From assembly GCA_050330975.1 (NCBI GenBank), contig JBHJHK010000306.1, forward strand, positions 1 through 24,496: a stretch of DNA of 24,496 nucleotides, in the 5' to 3' direction. Below, piece by piece: positions 22,981 through 24,496 of the stretch. Below the pieces are notes generated by a model that saw nothing but the letters and a program-made list of their open reading frames with translations, ran no database searches and was not told the origin of the DNA. Positions within the stretch are counted from its first letter, which is position 1. Every line of letters begins with the position of its first letter. This DNA comes from JBHJHK01 sp050330975 (GTDB taxonomy: Bacteria; Pseudomonadota; Gammaproteobacteria; Competibacterales; Competibacteraceae). The position numbers were made by a program, and so were the translations under genes.

Positions 22981-23733
22981 CTAATCGGTAGTGGGGTACG
23001 GGGAGGTGGCCATTAGCGCCGCCAACCAGCCCTGCTGTTCGGCGTCCAAGGGGCAATGGGCCAAGAGATCCGGGCGCCTTTGCCAGGTGCGGATCAACGC
23101 CTGGTGCCGGCGCCAGCGCTGGATGGCGCTGTGGTCGCCGCTCAACAGCACCGCTGGGACTTCCAAGTCATCCACCACCTCGGGGCGGGTGTAGTGGGGA
23201 TGGTCCAACAGCCCAGTGCTAAAGGAATCTTGGCGGGCCGACTCGGGGTCGCCCAAGGCCTCGGGGAGCAGGCGGGTGACGCCGTCGATGATCACCATGG
23301 CCGCCAATTCCCCGCCGCTCAATACGTAGTCGCCAATGGACAACTCCTCGTCGACTTCGCCCTCGACGAACCGTTCATCCAAGCCCTCGTAGCGCCCCGC
23401 CACCAACACCAGGTGGGGACGCTTGGCCAACTCCCCCAGGGCGTTTTGGTCCAGGCGACGCCCCTGGGGACTCAAGTAAACCGTCCAGCCCTTATCTCCT
23501 GCCGCCGCCCTGGCCCGACCGAGGGCGTCCCGCAGGGGCTGGACCTTCATGACCATCCCCGGGCCGCCGCCGTAGGGACGGTCGTCCACGGTGCGGTGAC
23601 GATCGGGGGCGTCGTCCCGGGGGTTCCAGCAGTGGAGGGTCAACAAGCCCTGCTTCAGGGCGCGACCGGTGATGCCAAAGTCTCTGACTGCGGCAAACAT
23701 CTCTGGAAACAAGGTGAGGACGTCGATGCGCAT
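22981..23733 (-). CDS. trmD: tRNA (guanine-N1-)-methyltransferase
   Basis: The product is 250 residues, starting at MRIDVLTLFPEMF (ATG 23733), two bases after the rimM stop; the longer frame upstream is an out-of-frame shadow of rimM. TrmD methylates G37 of tRNAs with SAM, preventing +1 frameshifts. The trefoil-knot motifs are clear: DDRPYGGGPGMVMK, the VAGRYEGLDER segment and SIGDYVLSGGELAAMV. The C-terminal domain includes the ARQDSFS and YTRPEV segments. The protein is cytoplasmic. Spacing to rimM suggests translational coupling. Confidence 0.97.
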   Translation of the reverse strand: MRIDVLTLFPEMFAAVRDFGITGRALKQGLLTLHCWNPRDDAPDRHRTVDDRPYGGGPGMVMKVQPLRDALGRARAAAGDKGWTVYLSPQGRRLDQNALGELAKRPHLVLVAGRYEGLDERFVEGEVDEELSIGDYVLSGGELAAMVIIDGVTRLLPEALGDPESARQDSFSTGLLDHPHYTRPEVVDDLEVPAVLLSGDHSAIQRWRRHQALIRTWQRRPDLLAHCPLDAEQQGWLAALMATSPYPTTD

Positions 23734-23735
23734 GC

Positions 23736-24272
23736 CTAAAACTCCGGATCCCAGTCCACGCGAATCACGCCTTGGGTCAAATCGACCTCGTCGATGTAAT
23801 GACCCTGGACAAAGGGAATCAGGTGTTCCGCCGCGTGTTCCGTCGCGCCCTTGACCACCAAAATATCGTGGGCGCCGGTGGCCAGTAGGTGGGAGACCAC
23901 ACCCAAGGCTGCGCCCTCCCGGGTGACCACGGCGAGGCCTTCTAAATCGGCCCAGTAGTACTCGCCGGGTTCGGGGGGGGGCAGTTGCTCCCGGGGGATG
24001 CCCAGCTGACAACCGATCAGCCGCGCGGCGGCATCGCGGTCGTCACAGCGGGCGAATTTGGCGACGACGCCCTTGCCGTGGGCCCGGCCCTCCAAGAGCT
24101 CTACCAACTGCCAAGGCTGTCGCTGCCGGCGAAGATACAGGGGTGTGTAGGTGACGATTTGGTCCCGGGGATCGGTGTAGGAAAACAGTTTGACCCAGCC
24201 GCGCACGCCAAAGACCCCGGCGATATAGCCGAGTACTAGCCAACGGGTTGCCCCGGCGGTGGCGGCGGTCAC
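23736..24272 (-). CDS. rimM: Ribosome maturation factor RimM
   Basis: The product is 178 residues. RimM binds S19 and helps fold the 3' domain of 16S rRNA during 30S assembly. The N-terminal domain shows LGYIAGVFGVRGWVKLFSYTDP, and the PRC-barrel domain shows YYWADLEGLAVVTREGAALGVVSH, followed by HDILVVKG and LIPFVQGHYIDEVDL. The start chosen is GTG 24272, 30 bases after the rpsP stop; no strong ribosome binding site is seen. It is followed by trmD after two bases. Confidence 0.95.
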   Translation of the reverse strand: MTAATAGATRWLVLGYIAGVFGVRGWVKLFSYTDPRDQIVTYTPLYLRRQRQPWQLVELLEGRAHGKGVVAKFARCDDRDAAARLIGCQLGIPREQLPPPEPGEYYWADLEGLAVVTREGAALGVVSHLLATGAHDILVVKGATEHAAEHLIPFVQGHYIDEVDLTQGVIRVDWDPEF

Positions 24273-24302
24273 AGGTGGCGATCCCGCGGAACAAGGGAAC
24301 GA

Positions 24303-24496
24303 TCAAGGGTTGGAGTCGCCAGCGGCGAGCTTCTCATCCCCCGGGGTGGGTTTGTCGTCCTCTGCGGGGGTAACACCTGGGGCAGATGTCGGGTCGGCAG
24401 CGGTGGTGGTGTCGGCGGTGGTGGTGTCGGCGGTGGTGGTGTCGGCGGCGGGGGTGTCGGCGGAGGGGGGGGGGGCGGGGGGGGGGGGGGGGGCGG
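24303..24496 (-). CDS. rpsP: 30S ribosomal protein S16, C-terminal part with Ala/Asp/Thr-rich tail
   Basis: Only the 3' end is present, stopping at TGA 24305-24303. The visible part is entirely a low-complexity acidic tail: repeated ADTTT, then AADPTSAPGVTPAEDDKPTPG and DEKLAAGDSNP. The S16 core itself is beyond the window, so the assignment rests on its position 5' of rimM-trmD-rplS, where rpsP is almost invariable, and on the Ala-rich, acidic C-terminal tails known in some S16 proteins. The normal S16 is about 82 residues, and this tail alone exceeds 50. The reading toward the edge becomes poly-Pro because of a poly-G run and may not be reliable. Confidence 0.6.
   Translation of the reverse strand, partial: APPPPPAPPPSADTPAADTTTADTTTADTTTAADPTSAPGVTPAEDDKPTPGDEKLAAGDSNP
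24402..24461. repeat. 15-bp tandem repeat in the rpsP tail
   Basis: The unit GGTGGTGGTGTCGGC is repeated perfectly three times (24402-24416, 24417-24431, 24432-24446), with a fourth altered copy to 24461. On the minus strand each unit is in frame and encodes five residues (ADTTT). Copy number is likely to vary between strains by slippage without breaking the frame. Confidence 0.85.
24462..24496. repeat. Low-complexity poly-G run at the window edge
   Basis: The last ~35 bases are nearly pure G, broken by a few C, on the plus strand. Nothing similar occurs elsewhere in the window. It is either a homopolymer expansion next to the tandem repeat or, more likely, an assembly/sequencing artefact at a contig end. 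The coding reading across it (poly-Pro) should not be trusted. Confidence 0.6.

Noticed and set aside
1..24496. CRISPR arrays, tRNA/rRNA genes, transposase genes
   Set aside because: No regularly spaced repeats, cloverleaf-like or rRNA-like segments, or transposase motifs were found by reading.

Overview
The window looks like a stretch of chromosome from a high-GC gammaproteobacterium. The evidence is gene content: prfC (RF3), a PrlC-type oligopeptidase A, a DUF2970 small membrane protein, a YcaD-like MFS protein, CysQ, and the ribosomal/tRNA-modification block rpsP-rimM-trmD-rplS. I cannot place it more finely from the sequence alone.

Layout. (1) 1-3390: start of a secreted protein gene (minus strand); an orphan CTP-synthase-like glutamine amidotransferase with an unrecognised N-terminal half; an AT-richer segment with a GNAT acetyltransferase; and a SUKH (SMI1/KNR4) lipoprotein. 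(2) 3404-8997: two tandem, mutually related ClpA/ClpB-like AAA+ genes, 9 bases apart and 13 bases downstream of the SUKH gene, so probably one operon. Neither has the usual Clp N-domain or a ClpB middle domain. Both share a degenerate first and an intact second ATPase module. The first ends in a long extension with a segment that reads like the PCRF domain of class I peptide-chain release factors. Its N-terminus is split by an apparent -1 frameshift near 3709. (3) 9036-14397: a DUF900-type alpha/beta hydrolase convergent with the AAA+ pair, an AT-richer island with an unrecognised acidic protein, and a 1119-residue alpha-helical-repeat (HEAT-like) protein. (4) 14491-20322: MFS transporter; a small exported protein interrupted by an in-frame TAG; then, divergently, prfC, the DUF2970 gene and prlC. 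(5) 20396-24496 (minus strand): rpsP (3' part), rimM, trmD, rplS, cysQ, a HAD phosphatase and a conserved exported protein, closely spaced and probably co-transcribed, closed by a hairpin shared with the convergent prlC.

How the genes work together. Regions 4 and 5 are mostly housekeeping: ribosome maturation (RimM, TrmD, S16, L19), translation termination/recycling (RF3), peptide turnover (PrlC) and PAP detoxification (CysQ). Regions 1-3 are accessory. The most interesting candidate for an undescribed system is SUKH lipoprotein - AAA1(+PCRF-like) - AAA2, possibly with the neighbouring hydrolase. Two remodelling ATPases with non-standard substrate-recognition domains, one carrying a ribosome-factor-like domain, suggest a paired unfoldase, but that function is inference.

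Two genes are broken (frameshift near 3709, amber at 16025-16027) and the window ends in an improbable poly-G run. Some of these lesions may be sequence errors rather than biology.
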